Assembly: GCA_964017195.1 (NCBI GenBank)
Contig: OZ024887.1
Span: forward strand, 59,969,311-60,033,310
Reading direction: 5' to 3'
DNA: 64,000 nt
From: Siderastrea radians
Taxonomy: Eukaryota; Cnidaria; Anthozoa; Scleractinia; Rhizangiidae
Shown: positions 44,952-58,295 of the stretch, one piece after another
Layout: every line of letters begins with the position of its first letter
How positions within the stretch are numbered: the stretch's first letter is position 1
Notes under the pieces: model-generated
Told to the model about the DNA's origin: nothing
What the model saw: only the letters and a program-made list of their open reading frames with translations
Databases searched by the model: none
Program-made: the position numbers and the translations under genes

Positions 44952-47900
44952 TCAGACCATGGGGGAATGACGAGCTTTTGAGAACTCCTGATGTTCGACA
45001 TTAGTATAATCCGCGTCATGTTTTGTAATCTCAAGGCGATGGTCAGCATAATGAAATCCAGGGCATTTGATGACTGCTAGGGCTGCAGGATTCATTGCTC
45101 TGCGAAGGAACAGAACAGCTGGAATCAGACACTGTGGGCTGTTCAGTGTCTCTTTCGGGAAAAAAGTGAAATATCGAAAGCAATTCCCCTGACTCCGTGA
45201 AGAAGAAATGACCCCGTCCTTTCATTCGTTAAAGATTTCGGATAAAAAGCGCCTGGTAATCTTCACCTTACAAAAATTATGATGGTGACCTGTTAAAAAA
45301 AGAGGGATAATCTTTGTAACTTTTCTAGGGTGTTTAAAGTGATCACCGTTTGAGATTTTACCGCATGGACTCACACAAATTTGTTTTTAAGCGAATGAGG
45401 GGGATGCATTATCTAAAAAGGTGGGGGTGGGGAATACATCTCAAGGAACTGCAGTCCTTCTTAAAGTCACTTACTTGTGAATTGTTTTGTAGTGACATGT
45501 GTAAAGACCACCTCCTTGAAGTTTCAGAGTCATGTCACTTTCGCCCACCAGAAAATCTCCTTTCATGCACAGCCTCTCAGTTACTGGCATCCAGCCCGCT
45601 CCCTTTCTCTGCATAACAGGTCCATTTGGAGGAAAGTTGACGCCCAAAAGCTGGACTTCGTAGTAGAAACAGTTGTCTTTCATTCTGTAAAAATAAAAAA
45701 ATTACATTATGATTTCAGTTGATCAATAATTAATTTTTACTTAGTTGGAGTGGATGGGTGGTTTTGCCTGTAAACTAAAGAGGATAGAAATGACCATTAA
45801 AATAAACGCTGAGCGACACTATCCTTTGCTGCCGTTTATTATGCTGTACAAGATCGTTCTAAGTTTTAAGGCTGTACGTAAAACCTTTTTCGCCAAAACA
45901 CTTCTCTTTTTTAAAATATTTTTCAAAACAATTTTTTTCCTAGTGAAAATGTTCGGATTTTCTCTGATTTGAGCTAGGATATTCACGCACAAAGTACACA
46001 ACAAGGGTTATTGAACTTACGTTGACTTGTTGCAAACCGTCATGACTGCTCCGTCTTCAAAGGTTGCGATCCGCTCCCATGACAATCCACCATTTTCAAT
46101 AGCCTGCTTGTAAAAGTCAGGTATGTCTGCGGGGTACTGGACGAAGGGTTTGCTGCCATACTGAAACATCGGAGTCAGCATTTCAAAGGAAAATGGCAAG
46201 GGCGCGCCCTTAGTCACACGAAACGTCGCAGTTTGACAGCCACTAAAGCATGAGACAAAATCGAAGATTGTGATCAGCGAAAATATTCACAAGTCACTTG
46301 ACTTCATCAAGTCAGATTTTAATGTGTACAGACGCGTACGTGAATATCTACTACGATAAGATACTACACTATAAGCAAGAAAACACAGGCTCCGGGAAAG
46401 CATATGAAGCTAACCCGACGTTTTGGGCAACACAAAACTGCTGGCGTATGCGTACCCTCGTGATGTTTTGGCAACCTTGGCATAATCACTTTTCTTTTCC
46501 TTCCTGGCTTTGTGTCGTTACGTAAGGGACCGTTCATTTTTTATGGGGTGGGGGGGGGGCTGGTGGGATTTGATGGGTAGTACTAGTAAAATATAATGAC
46601 CCCTCTATATTAGAATTTTTTACCTGCCCCCCCTTGTTGTCCTAAATATTTGAGATGACCCCCCCAAAAAAAACAAAAGGAAAAAAAGAAAAAGTGATAA
46701 AGTAAATGTAAAACTTGTCAAGCTTATATTAAACAGTCACTTTTAACACTCAAGTCCTGCAGGAGTAAATGTCTTTATTGACAAGGCAATTTTCTGGTAG
46801 GGGTTCCAAAGGTATCTTCCTCTGGAAAATTTTGAAAATCTAGAGATGCTCTAATGCAATTTGCTGCATTCTGAAGTACATAAACAGACAATTCCTGCCG
46901 GTAATGAAAGCATTATTTTGGCAACTGTTATCAGTTGTTCAGTCGTTAAAGAATCAGGCCAGCAGAGGCAAAAAAAGAGTTGACATCCCCCTGGCTGTAT
47001 TTTGTAATGAAACAGTTGTTGGGATAGAGTTGTCGTTGGGTGTATAATAAAGTAGGGGGGTCCGGGGGCATTCTCCCCCGGCAAAATTTGAATTTTCAGA
47101 ACCTTAGAAACGCTATTTTTGGCCTTCTGGCACCGGATGTTTGCATTATTACAGACGCTGTCACTACTAAGAGGTATTTTTTTTGGTGACCCCCCCCCCC
47201 CTTTACACACCATATTTTTTGGCTGGCCCCCCCTTTTGAAGCCATATTTTTTGGCATGGCCCCCCTCAAATCCCACCAGCCCCCCCTACCTCATAAAAAT
47301 TGAACGGTCCCTAATAGTTGAATTTTAAACTCCGCAGCGAAGCTAATTTTAAAAAAAATTAAATAAGATGACTACACTCTTTTTTTTTATAAGAACGTCT
47401 AATTTTTAAGCTGAGGCTGAACCGGAACTGAATGTTCTTATTTTTTGGGCGATTTGAGCCTCAGACGTTCTTAACAATATTCTTAAGATTAATTGAACAG
47501 CATTTCATAAATCATAGTTCTGAATGAAAGAAAAAACAAATAGGTCAAAGCTCTACCAATTTCTTAAAAGCTATACGTGTTTTCTTGTTTTGCGACATCC
47601 CAAAAATTCTAGCATTTGGGGCTCAAAAAGGCGGTAACTTACTCTGACCAAATTATTACACTTAATTTATTTCCACATAGCTTATTCTACAAATATGAAG
47701 ACAAGATAAAGACGTTCTTAACAAAATCTTAGCCTGGGTATGTTCTTGGCATGTTCTTAAAATTTTGGCCAATTCCAGCCTCGACGTTCTTATAAAAAAG
47801 GTTCTTATGAAAAAAAAGAGCGTATCAAAGCCAGAGCTTGACTTAGAGCAAAATAAAGGTTTCCCGAAATTATTGCTTCGTTAGTAGTGCAATCTCAACG

Positions 47901-49450
47901 CAATGAAAAAGATAGACCATTACGATTCAAAGATATAACAGACCCTGATTATGCTATTTCTCTCGTAATCTTGGTGCTATTACGTGACAGTTGAATTTTA
48001 CATTACGCGACAAAGCTAATACGAAATTAAGAAAATGTGTTGAGGTTAGGGCGACTTAAGGCCAAATAAAAGTTTCCTTAAAAGTTTTATCCACGTACGT
48101 TAAGACTGACTTCAACTTGCCACAAAGCTTTTCTCTCTTCGACTGTTCTGATACAAACCCGCGGCGAAACTAATCATGAAAACGACAGAAAATAACTAAA
48201 CAAGGCTGTGGCGATAAAGGACATAGCAACTAGCCACTTTATTGACCGCCCTAGTCTCACTGACACCATTATAGAAAAACATTTTGTTTTATGTATTTCG
48301 AAAACACTTCAACTTACTCAAACGGTTTGCCCTTGCCTTCGCCTTCCAACGTGAAGAAGTGGCCGTTTATGCAGCCCTCCATATGGACTTTGGTCATCAT
48401 CTCTTTAGCAATCGTACTCTGTTGGATTTAAATACAAATAAGGACGTCAGAAAAGTTTAAAATGTGACCATCATTTTAATGTGCTACAGGGTGCGGAGAC
48501 GCCAAATTAAATTTCATGGCTAGTCAGCTAATTTTCTTAGCGTGCAAATCTATCTTTTTTGACTGGAATATAAACAAACGCCAAACGATGGAGCATGCAA
48601 GTGATTGATCTGACCAGTACAATTTGTGTGCCCTGTCAGCTTCATTGCAAAAATTCAAACTATCACTTTTCGTCATACCATGTTGCTGAGAAGGCAGGCT
48701 TGGTGTAGGCTTTGCTTGACTCGTTTACCGAACTGATCAGCTTTATCAACGTGACAGTTGAATTTTACATTACGCGACAAAGCTAATACGAAAATAAGAA
48801 AATGTGTTGAGGTTAGGGCGACGTAAGGCCAAATAAAAGTTTCCTTAAAAGTTTTATCCACGTGCGTAAAGACTGACTTCAACTTGCCACAAAGCTTTTC
48901 TCTCTTCGACTGTTCTGATGCAAACCCGCGGCGAAACTAATCATGAAAACGACAGAAAATAACTAAACAAGGCTGTGGCGATAAAGGACATAGCAACTAG
49001 CCACTTTATTGACCGCCCTAGTCTCACTGACACCATTAGAAAAGCATTTTGGGGTTCCATTTATTTGAAAACTGACTTCAACTTACTCAAACGGTTTGCC
49101 CTTGCCTTCGCCTTCCAACGTGAAGAAGTGGCCGTTTATGCAGCCCTCCATGTGGACTTTGGTCATCATCTCTTTGGCAATCTTGCTCTGTTGGATTTAA
49201 ATACAAATAAGGACGTCAGAAAAGTTTAAAATGTGACCATCATTTTAATGTGCTACAGGGTGCGGAGACGCCAAATTAAATTTCATGGCTAGTCAGCTAA
49301 TTTTCTTGGCGTGCAAATCTATCTTTTTTGACTGGAATATAAACAAACGCCAAACGATGGAGCATGCAAGTGATTGATCTGATCAGTAAAATTTATGTGC
49401 CCTGTCAGCTTCATTGCAAAAATTCAAACTACCAGTTTTCGTCATACCAT
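44952..49450 (-). CDS. GFP-like protein gene 3 (five exons)
   Basis: Exons on the minus strand: ATG at 49448-49450, 49087-49187, 46021-46242, 45475-45684 and 44952-45099. They sum to 684 nt, 227 residues plus stop. Chromophore Gln-Tyr-Gly at 62-64 (MFQYGSK), catalytic Arg92 (SWERIA) and the C-terminal Glu ([11 protein letters not shown]) are present. A second exon 1 + exon 2 pair lies in intron 2 (ATG 48679-48681; exon 2 48318-48418). Exon 2 is 101 nt, so including both would break the frame; the copies must be used alternatively or one is ignored. Exons 3-5 belong to unit A and exons 1-2 to unit B, so the gene spans the duplication junction. Confidence 0.87.
46526..47311. mobile_element. Harbinger-like element, unit B copy
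   Basis: Copy of 11826-12615 flanked by TAA (46523-46525, 47312-47314), differing mainly in homopolymer length. Confidence 0.7.
47375..47822. mobile_element. Tc1/mariner-type MITE, unit B copy
   Basis: Copy of 12679-13125, flanked by TA; ends CACTCTTTTT and AAAAGAGCG. Confidence 0.65.
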
Positions 49451-49516
49451 GTTGCTGAGAAGGCAGGCTTAGTGTAGGCTTTGCTTGATTCCTTTACAGA
49501 ACTGATCAGCTTCAGC
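47983..49516. repeat. 767-bp tandem duplication of the exon 1 + exon 2 module (gene 3)
   Basis: Same structure as 13286-14819, showing that the exon-module duplication came before the 8.8-kb duplication. Gene 4 has a single module. Confidence 0.85.
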
Positions 49517-50491
49517 ATTGGCGCTTGCTCTTATCAAGTGCAAGGTGTTACGCCCATTTTGCGCATTAGCCAATAGAAAGCCTGAGAACTCTGCAGGGTA
49601 GATGATGAGACGATAAAAAACATTAACGTTCATTGTCATTAAAGATGTGTTTATTGTTCATCGTGGTGTAAGATAGCTACAAATAGCGACACGTGAACAA
49701 TCGACCTCATCGCCTGATGAAGACTAGCAGTATTGCAGTCGAAACGTCGCGATCAACAACTCAAAGCGATTCCATCGTGAGACAAACGAATAAACGTTAA
49801 TCTTACCTATTAACGTTCATTTTCCCCCGCTAGATAATAGGCGGAAGACAACAAAGATTTTTTTCATCCGTATATATTCGGTTTGCAATAGTCTACTAAA
49901 AGACAATGGCTATGAAGCGACATTTTTTTAATGAAGTTTTCATACTGTTAAACCCCTGCTAATATCTAGAACCCCGGTCATCGTTTATTGTATACTGTAA
50001 GGTGTTGCCTAAGTTTTTCAAGACAAAGAACTTTGTCTAGACAGTAAACTAAATTTTAGCATTTGAAGGAACAGCTTCGCTTTTTAAAATAATACTAATT
50101 TCTATTACTAAATGACACCAAACGTAAAACTAAATAGGATAAAAAGATTCTGTACAGCAAAACGGACGGGAACAAACTGTGGTTTGGGGATTAAATGGAG
50201 GATTGTAAGAATGAAAGTGGATTCCTGTCAGTAGTTTATCAAATTTAAGGTTTCCTGATAGCTGGCCCAGAAAAAAGAATTATCATGTATCTTGACCGCC
50301 GAAATTTGACTGTCATTTTGTCTCTCAAGTTTATTATCCTTTTCATCACTTCTCACTGACTTTAGGAGTCTGGTGGGGGAAAATCTATCCACTCGTTGAA
50401 ACATAAAGACAAGCAAAGCCCCGTGCAAACATTCTAGCCAGTGCTTCACTCCTTATGCATGCACTCTTTAAACCAGAGGTTCCCCAATAGC
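49517..50491. other. Gene-free region upstream of gene 3
   Basis: Unit B copy of 14820-15794: degenerate TATA block (49530-49538), hammerhead-like core (49707-49752), no gene. Confidence 0.5.
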
Positions 50492-50497
50492 CACCAG
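50492..50497. other. Unoccupied Polinton target site (single CACCAG)
   Basis: The flanks CCCCAATAGC and CGTCTAACTTTCCC are those on either side of the Polinton, joined here with one CACCAG. This defines both element ends exactly. Confidence 0.96.
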
Positions 50498-50695
50498 CGT
50501 CTAACTTTCCCTATAAAATTACTACATGGCCAAACAAACAGGTCATGAAAATAAAGGAAATGATCATCAACGATATGGGATCGTTGTTTTAATACAAATT
50601 CTTTCAATTTGTACCATAAGAAATATATGGATGTCATTGGGGAGAATATGAATGTTGATATTGGTGCTTAACACAAAGGTGCCACAACTGTTAAG

Positions 50696-52604
50696 CACCG
50701 GTGTTAGCCTGCGTAGCAAGCGTTTCGTATTGGGTTGAAGCATTTTTCGCTTTTTGAACGCGCGAAACTTGGGGCGAGCATAAAAATATGCGAGAAGGGG
50801 GAGGTGAAGGGGGAAAGGAAACGCTTGCCCGCAAACCCCACGATTTTGAAAAACCCGTTCGTCCGCGAACGGAGCTTCGTGATTGGCCCCGCATGGTAGT
50901 GTTGATTGCCAAGGGATAAACCCGTCAATCAAATCAGGTATATGACCCGCATAAACACAACGACTCGATCGGGGAATTCTTGTCGTGACTTTCCCCACAT
51001 CAATTCACTGAGGGTTTGACTCAAGTAGATCATTTTTGTCCTGATCCGACGGCAGATCTTAAAGACTTACGAGAAGCTTTTTCCGACACGAAATACGACA
51101 AGGACTGTTGCCTGATGGAGTTTGGAGCCGTTTACACAAGTTGATAGACTGCTTTGGTGGAGCTTGGAAAACAGCACACTCGCTGCCTACCTACCTCGCT
51201 ACCTCCTAAATTCCAAATTTTTAAGAGCAAGAATTGCACAGGCTCACGTTCGAAAATAGCTCCAAGTGTTGAACAACTTTCACTCCAACCGATCTGCAAA
51301 GATCAGCGAGAATTGTTTAGCCTGCGAGCAAGCTATCCGGGGCGATCTGGCGGCGGGGCGGGAAAAGGAAGGAGAGCTTGCAACTACGTCTCTGGAATTC
51401 AAATTCCGCCTCCAGCGCAGCTGTGGCTCCCCGTTGTCTGAGGTGTCAGATTTTGGCCAATCAGCGCAAACCAGAAGCGAGATCAAATGTAGCAAACAAA
51501 CACGTGAAAGAAGGTCAGATTTCACCCGTTATGCAAATTTGATGCGCTTTTGAACTAAAACTAACTTCGGATTATGTTCGCTATTTCTTACAAATTCTTT
51601 TACAATTGTCATTGACTTTCAATATGAGCCTCTTTTACTATTTCAATTTTAATCGAAGGATAAAGTGCGCGAAAGAAAGGTTCGATTTCTTCCCACATCG
51701 CTCGAGCAATTTATTTTGTGACTCGCAGTATGCAAATTCAGTGCACTGTGAACTAAAAATAATCCCAGGAAGAAAGCTTGCTATTTTACTCTAATTCTCT
51801 TTCTACCATCATACCCTTCGATTTCTAGTATAAGTTACATTCAAAAGTTTTGCTTTTGACGGCAGGTTTGGCGAAGGCAATTTCGGGCTTTACCTCGGTG
51901 TAAGAACCTGTGAAACTCACGGATGACGTAAAACAAAGGAAACAAAAATATTTTAAACAATACCGTACAGCAAAACAAAAGCTAACAAACAAAGAAAATC
52001 TTGTCAGGTTCTTGCACCGAGGTAAACCCCAATTTCGAGTCTGAAAATTTTAGCTTCGTAGTTAACGTCGCATTCGGCGTTTACTTTTGTCGTCTGCGCG
52101 TGAAGATTGATGACGTCATTACCAAATTAAATCTCCACCAATCAGCATTTTGCATCGCTTTTTCCATGCTGAAATTCAAATTCCTGAGACGGAGTTGCAA
52201 GCTCTCCTTCCTTTTCCCGCCCCACCGCCAGATCGCCCCGGAGAGCTTGCCTGCAGGCTAAGAATTGTTCCATAAGGATCCTTTCTTTGCGACGCTTTGA
52301 AAAGGTTTTCAGAAGAAACTAATCCCGATTTTCCACGTTGAGATAAAGGGGTTTGCGGGTAAGCGTCTCCTTTTCTCGCCTCCCCTCCCCCTCCCCGCTC
52401 CTTCCATCAGTGTTCCGCTAGCCCCAATTTTCGCGCCGATAAATGGGGTTTGCGGGTAGCGTCTCCTTTTCTCGCCTCCCCTCCCCCTCCCCGCTCCTTC
52501 CATCAGTGTTGCGCTAGCCCCAATTTTCGCGCCGCTAAAAAGTGGAACATGCCTTCACGGGCGGAAAACCTACGGAAACGCGTGCTATGCAGGCTACACC
52601 GGTG
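50696..52604. mobile_element. Long-TIR element, unit B copy (1.9 kb)
   Basis: The uninterrupted version of 38356-43772. Inverted ends CACCGGTGTTAGCC and GGCTACACCGGTG; inner inverted blocks at 51320-51400 and 52190-52265. Confidence 0.65.
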
Positions 52605-53782
52605 TTTGCTTCTGTTGTCATAAAATGCAAGATGTAACCGGCACTGCTGTAAACCATCCAACAGTACAGACAAGAAGACTAAAAACCACTCATCGTGCAT
52701 TCTCCTTTCTAGTGGAAGACAACAAGGGTTTTTTCATCTTTGGATCTTTGGTTGTGAGGCAGACGAACCTTCCATCAAGCTTTATATGCTTTTGTTAGGG
52801 TTCGTTGTGAATTCCCAGGTGGTGTTACGCTCAGGCGAAAATCGCTGAATGAGTCATAGCGTCTGCCATGAATGTTGTACAACATTTAATTACAGTAGAC
52901 TTTTATTTCTGTTTTAGTTTTATCCGAAGTTATGAACGCCGCTCCGAAAAGGTCATTCATAAAGACGATTCATTAATATAGCTGGAATATTATGAAACAG
53001 AGGTTGTTAACCGTTTAATCACGAAACTTAACTAATTAAAAAGGACAAAATTTCTGCACTGATTGGCAAACAGAAAACAAAAGAAAAGCTTTACTGTATG
53101 GAAATTATTCAACAAGAAAGCTCAGTATTCCAGTTTATGCAATTTTCTGACAAGACAATTAGACTGACTGCTTATGTTATGTTTCACGGAACGCGAAAGG
53201 TTAGGAAACATCTATATCCCTTTTTTAAAGTCTTATCCAGCATTTACCTTTGCTTAGAAGTTGAAATGTGCGAGTTAGGGGCACAAACCGATACATATTT
53301 TGTTGGGGGGAGGGGCGAAAAAAAAATTTTTCACCAAACTTAGAACAGACTATTTATCAAGCACGAATCTTTGTTAAAGGGCCGGGAATTGTGATATGTT
53401 CTATAATATCACAGCTCGACTGCAAGAAAGTCCTTGTTTTTACCCGAGTTTTCCTGCTTTCCGGCCGCATTTCGAGTGCGGCTTCGCTCTCTGCCACGTG
53501 TGCCATTCGCACTTTCAGCCGCGAGTTAATTGGCCAGTTATTTCGTTTTTTACACCAAGAAAGCTGAATAAGAAAAAATAAATTGTTTTCAGCTTATAGG
53601 TACCCCAACCCTCGGGAAAAAAAATTAACTAGCAAGGCAGTGATTAAATGTTCCGATGGAGTTTTATTTATTCAATGTCTAGCTATAAAAACATTACACT
53701 AATAAGCTCCATCAAAATGAGAGGCTGCTGTCGGCTTCTCCGTCTCTGATCGTCACGCGACTCTGGACATTCTCGAGGCAGA

Positions 53783-56700
53783 TCAGACCATGGGGGAATG
53801 ACGAGCTTTTGAGAACTCCTGATGTTCGACATTAGTATAATCCGCGTCATGTTTTGTAATCTCAAGGCGATGGTCAGCATAATGAAATCCAGGGCATTTG
53901 ATGACTGCTAGGGCTGCAGGATTCATTGCTCTGCGAAGGAACAGAACAGCTGGAATCAGACACTGTGGGCTGTTCAGTGTCTCTTTCGGGAAAAAAGTGA
54001 AATATCGAAAGCAATTCCCCTGACTCCGTGAAGAAGAAATGACCCCGTCCTTTCATTCGTTAAAGATTTCGGATAAAAAGCGCCTGGTAATCTTCACCTT
54101 ACAAAAATTATGATGGTGACCTGTTAAAAAAAGAGGGATAATCTTTGTAACTTTTCTAGGGTGTTTAAAGTGATCACCGTTTGAGATTTTACCGCATGGA
54201 CTCACACAAATTTGTTTTTAAGCGAATGAGGGGGATGCATTATCTAAAAAGGTGGGGGTGGGGAATACATCTCAAGGAACTGCAGTCCTTCTTAAAGTCA
54301 CTTACTTGTGAATTGTTTTGTAGTGACATGTGTAAAGACCACCTCCTTGAAGTTTCAGAGTCATGTCACTTTCGCCCACCAGAAAATCTCCTTTCATGCA
54401 CAGCCTCTCAGTTACTGGCATCCAGCCCGCTCCCTTTCTCTGCATAACAGGTCCATTTGGAGGAAAGTTGATGCCCAAAAGCTGGACTTCGTAGTAGAAA
54501 CAGTTGTCTTTCATTCTGTAAAAATAAAAAAATTACATTATGATTTCAGTTGATCAATAATTAATTTTTACTTAGTTGGAGTGGATGGGTGGTTTTGCCT
54601 GTAAACTAAAGAGGATAGAAATGACCATTAAAATAAACGCTGAGCGACACTATCCTTTGCTGCCGTTTATTATGCTGTACAAGATCGTTCTAAGTTTTAA
54701 GGCTGTACGTAAAACCTTTTTCGCCAAAACACTTCTCTTTTTTAAAATATTTTTCAAAACAATTTTTTTCCTAGTGAAAATGTTCGGATTTTCTCTGATT
54801 TGAGCTAGGATATTCACGCACAAAGTACACAACAAGGGTTATTGAACTTACGTTGACTTGTTGCAAACCGTCATGACTGCTCCGTCTTCAAAGGTTGCGA
54901 TCCGCTCCCATGACAATCCACCATTTTCAATAGCCTGCTTGTAAAAGTCAGGTATGTCTGCGGGGTACTGGACGAAGGGTTTGCTGCCATACTGAAACAT
55001 CGGAGTCAGCATTTCAAAGGAAAATGGCAAGGGCGCGCCCTTAGTCACACGAAACGTCGCAGTTTGACAGCCACTAAAGCATGAGACAAAATCGAAGATT
55101 TTGATCAGCGAAAATATTCACGAGTCATTTGACTTCATCAAGTCAGATTTTAATGTGTAGAGAGCGTACATGAGTATCTACTACGATCAGATACTACATA
55201 CGATAAGATACTACGGTAGAAGCTTAACATGGGCTCGGCGTTTTTCTGCTTTTGACCCTCGTGATGTTTCGGTAACCTCCCGTGGGGGGGGGTGGGGGGG
55301 GGGCTACTCAATAAGTTTTATATGGGGAGGCTCCACCTGGAGGTTTAAACCCCTTAGCCTTTAATATACTAATTTTACGAAAGTAAAAGTAGTACTCCTT
55401 TGAAATCCTTGAGCAAAATTGCATCCCATTCTTATACCTCAAGGATAAGCCAAAACAATAAAATTTCCTATAATCGCCACTTTTTTCCCGAGTATTCAGT
55501 CCTTCTGATTCAGTGCGTAGTTATTTCTAGCAAAATGTGGCACCCTTTGACACCCTTTTCGCTTTAGCCACCATTTCTTTCACTTTGCAGCTGATTTTGT
55601 AACCCTTTCGTACATTAAAATTGCATTTTCCGTACCCTTTAATTTACTGCGAGCTTAAAAATGGCACCCTTTTGGGCGGAGCCTCCCTGTATAGCCCACT
55701 ATAGGGAGTAGCCTTGGCATAATGTCTTTTCTTTCCTTCCCGGTTTTTTGTCGTTACGTAATAGTTGAATTTTAAACTCCCCAGCAAAGTTTTTTTTTGA
55801 ATAAAATGACTATCAAAAGCCGTAGCTTGGCTTAGGGCCAAATAAAGGTTTCCCGAAATTATTGCTTGGTAATTAATGCAATGTCAACGCAAAGAAAAAG
55901 ATAGAAGTTTACGATTTTCAGATATAACAGACCTGAATTCGACTTGCCAAAATAGTATTTCTCTCTTTATAACGCATGGAGGGAAAATTACTGATTGCTT
56001 ATTGGTTGAGACAGAGGGCATTTTTTTTCTTAATTTTCTTTCCAACGAGGACAAAATTACTGACTCCTGATTGGCCAAGCGCCAAAATTGCTCGCATTTG
56101 ATTGATGATTGATTGAGGGCGAGAGCGCGTCATTTGCATTTTGTAAGGGTCTTGAAACGAAAAGCGGATTTTGAATTGTTCAACACTAGGATATTGCTTC
56201 AGGGTTCCGACGTTTACCGGGTTGGCTAGCAAAATAAGTAGGAAATCTGGTGATAGCTCGAAGAGAAATTCCAAAAGGTAAACCTGAACGTTTTACGCTG
56301 TTTTAAAAACTCCTGAAAATCTTGGTTCAGCCACAGGTAGCCAAAGCTTGAGTTATGACTGAAAATTAAAATTTTATGAAATAAACAGTGTTTCTTTGTT
56401 TATATCTTGCGTACTTGCTATGTAGGGCAAAAATTCGCTCTCCGAGAAAGGATAAACGTCTTTCTAATTTTGCTCCCAATTAGTATTATAAGTTAATATG
56501 CAAGGTTGCACACTAATCTGCCATTTCACCCAAACAAAGGCATACCTCTTTTCACTAAATGAGCTATATTTCTTGAAATGCGCCGTTTCCACTCACAATT
56601 CCCTCAAACCTGAATGAATCCATAGTCGAAAATCAACTATACGCCGGAAAAGTTCCATCTTTCCCAACATTTGTCACCATAAACGGCAACATTTTGAGCT

Positions 56701-58207
56701 TCTTGTATAAGAAATCAAATGTCGGTATTCGACCGCCGACCTCTGCACACAAATATATGCATATATGCTAATCTCATCTCGCTGTTCTCTTCTCACTGGA
56801 CAATTCGCCCAATGGCGTGGACATGACAAAAACTACTGTGTCGGGGAGGTGTGAACGGTAATCAAATGGCCACGCTTCACGCATGAAATGTCACACTGTT
56901 TACAATCTGCCGGGAAAAACCACCAGACAAAAACTCGTGCGCGTTCCACTCGTCTCTGTCTTGAAGAAAATCAAAAAACAAATTTGGATTCTCCTTATGT
57001 TTGCCCTAAACTGCAAGTTCAAGCAACATTTTACTCAGATATTTGTCTTCCGTTTTGAAAAGGCATTTCTTTATAACAGACAAGGTGACTAAACTTTTCC
57101 ACCATTAGTTTGCAACAACAAGTTCGCTTATATAGGGCAAATTTCCTCATCATACGGTTGCTACAAAATACATACACGCTTTGCATGCTACAATTTCGTG
57201 CATCTTGTATTTGAGACAAATTAAAAGCAAATATATAGTACATATAGTTCATTTGGTGAAAAGAGGTATGCTTTTATGCGGGTGAAATGGCAGATTTGTA
57301 TGCAACCTTGCATAATATTATAATACTAATTGGGAGCAAAAATTAGAAAGACGCTTATTCTTGCTCGGAGAGCGAATTTTTGCTCTAGATAGCAAGTACG
57401 CAAGATATAAACAAAGAAACACTGTTTATTTCATAAAATTTTATCAATTTTCAGTCATGACTCAATTTTTGGCTACCTGTGGTTCAGGGAGCGAGAGGAA
57501 GCTTCGAAACTCATGTAATTAGCTTAAGACTTTAATAAAATTTACTTAGTTTGACTTTTAAGTGTCTTTTGTCAATGAACTAAAATGTATTTATCTCTTT
57601 TTATCTATTTGTCCTTAATTCCACTCGGCCTCATGCGATTACTTTTACTAATCTTGGTGCTATTACGTAACAGTTGAATTCCCCAGCGAAACTAATAAAA
57701 CGACAGAAAATAACTATACAAGGCTGTGGCGATAAAGGACATAGCACCTAGCCACTTTGCTGACCGCCGTAGTCTCACTGACACCATTAGAAAAGCATTT
57801 TGGGGTTCCATTTATTTGAAAACTGACTTCAACTTACTCAAACGGTTTGCCCTTGCCTTCGCCTTCCAACGTGAAGAAGTGGCCGTTTATGCAGCCCTCC
57901 ATATGGACTTTGGTCATCATCTCTTCAGCAATCTTACTCTGTTGGATTTAAATACAAATAAGGACGTCACAAAAGTTTAAAATGTGACCACCATTTTAAT
58001 TTACTACAGAGTGCGGAGAAGCCAAATTAAATTTCATGGCTAGTCAGCTAATTTTCTTGGCGTGCAAATCTATCTTTTTTGACTGGAATATAGACAAACA
58101 CCAAACGATGGGCGGATGCAGCATGCAAGCGATTGATCTGACCAGTAAAATTTATGTGCACTGTGCTTCATTGCAAAAATTCAATCTATCACTTTTTATC
58201 ATACCAT
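53783..58207 (-). CDS. GFP-like protein gene 4 (five exons)
   Basis: Exons: ATG 58205-58207, 57838-57938, 54852-55073, 54306-54515 and 53783-53930. Total 684 nt, 227 residues. Exons 3-5 are almost the same as in gene 3 (Val to Ile in LLGINFPP of exon 4), and exon 2 has AEEMM instead of AKEMM. Chromophore Gln-Tyr-Gly and the catalytic Arg/Glu are intact. It has a single exon 1-2 module and a canonical TATA box. Intron 2 lacks the Harbinger-like insertion of the other copies but holds a foldback element and a short insertion at 55279-55711. It looks functional. Confidence 0.88.
55279..55711. mobile_element. Insertion in intron 2 of gene 4
   Basis: Interrupts AACCT/TTGGCATAAT compared with unit A, with CCT repeated on both sides. 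Ends contain inverted GGCTACTC and GAGTAGCC-like phrases and inverted GGGAGGCTCC / GGAGCCTCCC. No gene; G-run at the left end. Confidence 0.5.
56331..57482. mobile_element. Foldback-type element with ~200-bp TIRs
   Basis: CCACAGGTAGCC at left and GGCTACCTGTGG at right begin long inverted arms that share AAACAGTGTTTCTTTGTTTAT, CTCGGAGAGCGAATTTTTGC-type and GGCATACCTCTTTTC phrases. A related copy starts at 62471. No coding region is supported. Confidence 0.7.
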
Positions 58208-58286
58208 GTTGCTGAGAAGGCAGGCTTAGTGTAACCTTTGCTTGATTCCTTTACAGAACTGATCAGCTTCAGCATCGGCGCTTGCT

Positions 58287-58295
58287 CTTATAAAG
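58287..58295 (-). promoter_or_regulatory. TATA box of gene 4
   Basis: CTTTATAAG on the minus strand, about 80 bp upstream of the gene 4 start codon, in the block conserved with gene 1. Confidence 0.65.

Larger units (their letters stand above)
11570..46266. repeat. Tandem segmental duplication, unit A (with insertions)
   Basis: Unit A and unit B (46267-55098) match almost base for base over their shared parts; the offset is 34,697 on the left side of the Polinton. Removing the Polinton and two further insertions leaves about 8.8 kb, the period seen between gene 3 and gene 4 exons (8,831 bp). Breakpoints fall in intron 2 of the GFP-like gene, just upstream of exon 3. Coordinates of the breakpoints are approximate to within some tens of bases. 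Confidence 0.8.
46267..55098. repeat. Tandem segmental duplication, unit B
   Basis: Period 8,831 bp measured between matching exon ends of genes 3 and 4. Near-identical to unit A but lacking the Polinton, the CACTA-like and the 2,475-bp insertions. Confidence 0.8.

Noticed and set aside
56883..57252. Frames repeated at 63168-63669
   Set aside because: Located in foldback elements whose arms give the same peptide on both strands.
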